A stretch of DNA of 9,446 bases from Amphritea sp. (GTDB taxonomy: Bacteria > Pseudomonadota > Gammaproteobacteria > Pseudomonadales > Balneatricaceae), in contig JAGPUU010000365.1 in NCBI GenBank assembly GCA_018067325.1, positions 1 to 9,446 of the forward strand. Reading direction: 5' to 3'. The position numbers and the translations under genes are program-made. Shown here piece by piece: positions 6,792 to 9,446 of the stretch (position 1 is its first letter; every line of letters begins with the position of its first letter). A model generated the notes under the pieces. It was not told where the DNA came from. It saw only the letters and a list, made by a program, of their open reading frames with translations, and did not search any database.

Positions 6792-7704
6792 CGATAACCG
6801 TTGCCTGTTGCAGGTGATCCAGCAGTGGCTGAAGATCACTCCAGACCTCCCGCTTACAACCCGGCAACATCATCATCTCTGTCAGGCTAGCACTAGCCAG
6901 GGTTTTAACATCGGAGCGCAGGCTGAACAGCATGCCACGCAGTTGATCTAGGGACTCTCCCCGTTCAAGCACCATCTGAGCGGCTGATTCCCCCAATAGC
7001 AGCACCGTTTTCACCGGAGCTTTTTCTAAGCTCTTCTTCAGCTTATGTTGTACTGTGAGGCGCGCCTGTTCAGCCCCCTGATCCAGTGACTTACTGGCAA
7101 ACATCGGCCAGGGCAGCGTGTAGTAATCGGCAGCACTGCCGCCAACCAAACCGATGGAGCGAAGAATTTTATCCAACAAAATCTGGTGATGAGCATCCGC
7201 CTGACCACTCCCCTGCCGTGTGGCTGAGGATACCGGAGGCAGTGAATCGATCACCAAACAATCCTGATAGGCCATAAAGGCTAATTTAAAGGGTTTCTGC
7301 TCAGTTTTTTCAGCTGGTTCAGGCAGATCAATCGCTGGCACGTCGGGCTGAGAAACCGCCAAGACTTCAGCGACTGGCACAGGTACTGGTACAGATTCAG
7401 GCGGGGTGACTGGCTGCGGCGTCGGTTGGACCTTTATTTCCTCTGGTTTCGCCTCAACGGTTGCACCAAAGCTAGCACTGAGTTCTGCCCGGGCTTGCTT
7501 CGCCGCAATGGCACGGTCGGCCGGATTAAGGAAAGACGCGGCCGTTCCCTGAGGATTATCCAGCGATTGAGCAGATTCACTTTCTGGCCAGCAGTATTCC
7601 CACACCCAATCAGGAGTGGGGCGCGCACCGGGCAGCTGTCGGCGTGGTAACCAGCTAGCAATGCCCATTGTTTCCAGATACTGATGTCGCAGCGACTGCT
7701 CCAT
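6781..7704 (-). CDS. holD: DNA polymerase III psi subunit, large HolD-like form
   Basis: This is the likely psi subunit, which ties the clamp loader to chi and through it to SSB. Residues 6-22 (RHQYLETMGIASWLPRR) closely match the N-terminus of E. coli psi (DWQLQQLGITQW-type), the segment that binds chi-partner surfaces and the loader. The middle, about 82-137, is rich in Pro, Val and Glu (PVTPPESVPVPVPV at 98-111) and looks like a disordered linker. The C-terminal part (about 138-300) has the pattern of a uracil-DNA-glycosylase fold: VKTVLLLGESAAQMVL (231-246), then SLDQLRG, and finally a MLPGCKREVWSDLQ segment (279-292). The catalytic GEAPG-type motif and iron-sulfur cysteines of active family 4/5 enzymes are absent, so activity is unlikely. 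At 307 residues it is over twice the E. coli length (137) but resembles the enlarged psi of Pseudomonas. It is placed directly before rimI, 36 bases after leuA, with AAGGG nine bases before the ATG. Confidence 0.82.
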   Translation of the reverse strand: MEQSLRHQYLETMGIASWLPRRQLPGARPTPDWVWEYCWPESESAQSLDNPQGTAASFLNPADRAIAAKQARAELSASFGATVEAKPEEIKVQPTPQPVTPPESVPVPVPVAEVLAVSQPDVPAIDLPEPAEKTEQKPFKLAFMAYQDCLVIDSLPPVSSATRQGSGQADAHHQILLDKILRSIGLVGGSAADYYTLPWPMFASKSLDQGAEQARLTVQHKLKKSLEKAPVKTVLLLGESAAQMVLERGESLDQLRGMLFSLRSDVKTLASASLTEMMMLPGCKREVWSDLQPLLDHLQQATVIDEQ

Positions 7705-7740
7705 ATCCTGTTGCCCTTATAGCTTAATTTTCCGACCGGC

Positions 7741-9279
7741 TCACACCTGAGGGTGCGCTTTCTCTTCGGTAGATTCAAGCATGTTCAGTGCATGAATATA
7801 GGCTTTAGCCGACGCGATAATAATATCGGTATCAGCACCCAGACCATTGACAATTCGTCCGCCCTTCTCGAGCCTTACAGTGACCTCACCCTGAGAATCG
7901 GTACCACTGGTGATCGCATTCACCGAGTACAGCTCCAGTGACGCACCAGATTGAACAATAGATTCAATGGCTTTGAGTGCTGCATCAACCGGGCCGCTGC
8001 CATCAGCTTCACCCGTCTGCTCGGTATCACTCATGGCAACGGTGACCTTCGCTACTGGCGTTTCGCCTGTCTGCGAAGTCACTGACAAACTGCTCAGCTT
8101 AAATTTCTCATAGAGTGAAGCACGGGTATCACTGACCAGCGCCTGCAGATCTTCATCAAAAATTTCGTGCTTCTTGTCCGCCAGATCTTTAAACCGTGCA
8201 AACGCTGTATTCAGTTCAGCATCGGATTCAAAGGTAGTGCCTAGCTCTTCCAAACGGGCGCGGAATGCACTGCGACCCGAGTGCTTCCCCATTACCATTT
8301 TATTAGCATTCCAGCCAACATCCTGAGCGGTCATAATTTCATACGTTTCGCGGTGTTTCAGCACTCCATCCTGATGAATACCGGATTCATGTGCAAAAGC
8401 ATTAGCGCCGACTATCGCTTTGTTTGGCTGTACCGGAAAGCCGGTAACACTGGAAACAAGACGGGACGCAGGAACTATCTGCGTCGTATCGATACCGGTA
8501 TGCAGTCCTAACACATCCTGACGGGTGCGCAGCGCCATCACTATCTCTTCCAGCGACGCGTTACCCGCACGTTCACCTAAGCCGTTAATCGTACACTCCA
8601 CCTGTCGAGCACCGGCACTAACCGCCGCCAGAGAGTTTGCGACAGCCAGACCCAGATCGTTGTGGCAGTGAACGGAGAATATCGCTTTATCTGCATTGGG
8701 AACCCGTTCCAGCAGTTGCTTCAGGGTATAACCAAACTCTTCCGGTACGGCATAGCCTACAGTATCTGGAATATTGATGGTGCGGGCACCAGCATCGATC
8801 ACTTTCTCGATGATTCGGCACATAAAATCAAACTCAGAACGGCTGGCATCCTCCAGTGAGAATTCCACGTCGCTAATCAGGTTACGTGCCCGTTTAACCG
8901 CATAGACCGCCTGTTCTACCACTTTATCAGGGTCCATCTGCAGCTTGTACTTCATATGGATAGGAGAGGTGGCGATAAAGGTATGTATACGACCTGAGTT
9001 AGCGTTCACCAGCGCTTCACCCGCGCGGTCAATATCAGCGTCAAGAGCCCGGGACAGAGAACAAATGGTACTGTCCTGGATAGTATCAGCGATCGCTTTT
9101 ACCGACTCAAAATCACCGGGAGAGGCGATAGCAAAGCCCGCTTCAATAACATCGACCCGCATCTTTTCCAGCTGTTTAGCAATGCGCAGTTTCTCTTCAC
9201 GGGTCATGGATGCGCCGGGGCTCTGCTCACCATCACGCAAGGTAGTATCAAAAACAATTACACGGTTATTATCGGTCAT
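7741..9279 (-). CDS. leuA: 2-isopropylmalate synthase
   Basis: This enzyme condenses acetyl-CoA with 2-oxoisovalerate, the first committed step of leucine synthesis. The 512-residue length and sequence fit the E. coli-like LeuA type. The TIM barrel starts with [12 protein letters not shown] (11-22). The metal ligands are in [13 protein letters not shown] (His204, His206) and [13 protein letters not shown] (Asn240). [15 protein letters not shown] (291-305) follows, and [11 protein letters not shown] (330-340) marks the linker. The C-terminal LeuA regulatory domain (about 385-505), which binds leucine for feedback inhibition, is complete and ends with [24 protein letters not shown] lies seven bases before the ATG. 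It leads a same-strand cluster with the holD-like gene, rimI and the membrane-protein gene; none of these is a leucine gene, and leuBCD are not in the window. Confidence 0.97.
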   Translation of the reverse strand: MTDNNRVIVFDTTLRDGEQSPGASMTREEKLRIAKQLEKMRVDVIEAGFAIASPGDFESVKAIADTIQDSTICSLSRALDADIDRAGEALVNANSGRIHTFIATSPIHMKYKLQMDPDKVVEQAVYAVKRARNLISDVEFSLEDASRSEFDFMCRIIEKVIDAGARTINIPDTVGYAVPEEFGYTLKQLLERVPNADKAIFSVHCHNDLGLAVANSLAAVSAGARQVECTINGLGERAGNASLEEIVMALRTRQDVLGLHTGIDTTQIVPASRLVSSVTGFPVQPNKAIVGANAFAHESGIHQDGVLKHRETYEIMTAQDVGWNANKMVMGKHSGRSAFRARLEELGTTFESDAELNTAFARFKDLADKKHEIFDEDLQALVSDTRASLYEKFKLSSLSVTSQTGETPVAKVTVAMSDTEQTGEADGSGPVDAALKAIESIVQSGASLELYSVNAITSGTDSQGEVTVRLEKGGRIVNGLGADTDIIIASAKAYIHALNMLESTEEKAHPQV

Positions 9280-9305
9280 GACCGGACTCCAGAAACTGAT
9301 TGGCT

Positions 9306-9322
9306 AACACTGCTTCAGTGCT
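9306..9322 (-). repeat. Short hairpin in the leuA leader
   Basis: On the minus strand AGCACTG-AAG-CAGTGTT forms a stem of seven pairs (one G-T wobble) with a three-base loop, 27 bases upstream of the leuA ATG. A weaker repeat, TGCCG/CGGCA with a ten-base spacer, lies just above it near 9344-9363. No T tract follows the hairpin, so it is not an ordinary intrinsic attenuator. It may fold in the mRNA leader. Confidence 0.4.
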
Positions 9323-9403
9323 GCGAAAAGACTGCTATGACTTGCCGAAAAAGAGTGCGGCAGGTGAGGGACTATCGATCAAAAAAGACAAAAAATATCT
9401 GAA

Positions 9404-9431
9404 ATTATGATGATAGCCGCTATATTATCTA
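9404..9431 (-). promoter_or_regulatory. Possible leuA promoter
   Basis: On the minus strand TAGATA (+ 9431-9426) and CATAAT (+ 9409-9404) are 16 bases apart, with four and five matches to the sigma70 boxes. This would give a leader of roughly 118 bases. A T-rich tract lies directly downstream. The match is modest, and the promoter could also lie beyond the window. Confidence 0.22.
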
Positions 9432-9446
9432 TTACCGCCTAATATA

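Noticed and set aside
6781..7704. Active uracil-DNA glycosylase
   Set aside because: The C-terminal pattern fits the fold, but the catalytic GEAPG-type motif and cluster-binding cysteines are missing, and the N-terminal peptide and rimI neighbour point to psi.
7434..7778. Minus-strand open frame of 114 codons over the leuA/holD junction
   Set aside because: It is out of frame with the holD-like gene and leuA, both of which have clear family motifs; it shows none itself.
9421..9446. TATATTA/TAATATA inverted repeat at the right edge
   Set aside because: It is purely AT with a 12-base centre and is cut by the window end, so chance is likely and no function can be argued.

Overview
The window looks like chromosomal DNA of a gammaproteobacterium. 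The evidence is a typical bacterial RF3, a holD-rimI pair in the order known from Enterobacteria and Pseudomonas, and a RegB/RegA-type redox two-component system of the kind called RoxS/RoxR in Pseudomonas. Base composition is intermediate and coding density is high. A marine Oceanospirillales-like or Pseudomonas-related genome fits, but the genus cannot be fixed from the sequence alone. I see no phage, transposon, CRISPR, tRNA or rRNA signal.

Layout, left to right. Positions 1-91 hold the end of the prfC transcription unit, with a strong intrinsic terminator; the first ~35 bases show nothing I can identify. prfC (92-1672, minus) encodes release factor 3. A 277-base divergent spacer with two inverted repeats separates it from a cytoplasmic PAS-GGDEF diguanylate cyclase (1950-2918, plus). 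That gene converges on an unrecognised secreted protein (2952-3605, minus). A 191-base divergent spacer carries promoter-like signals for both sides and leads to regB/roxS (3797-5071) and regA/roxR (5061-5612), which overlap by 11 bases. Eight bases further on, a convergent minus-strand cluster ends. Read in its own direction it is leuA (9279-7741), a holD-like gene (7704-6781), rimI (6791-6321) and a CbiM-like integral membrane protein (6289-5621). Its gaps are 36 bases, an 11-base overlap, and 29 bases, so it is probably one operon. The last 167 bases are the leuA upstream region.

Functionally the window mixes housekeeping and signalling. RF3 recycles release factors, LeuA commits carbon to leucine, HolD (psi) connects the clamp loader to chi/SSB, and RimI acetylates ribosomal protein S18. 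RegB/RegA should sense the redox state of the quinone pool and adjust respiratory gene expression, and the diguanylate cyclase adds a c-di-GMP input.

I do not find a clearly new multi-gene system. The best leads are the large psi protein with a uracil-DNA-glycosylase-like C-terminus and a proline-rich linker, the unrecognised four-cysteine secreted protein whose best promoter would give an almost leaderless mRNA, and the uncharacterised CbiM-like protein placed after rimI and against regA.
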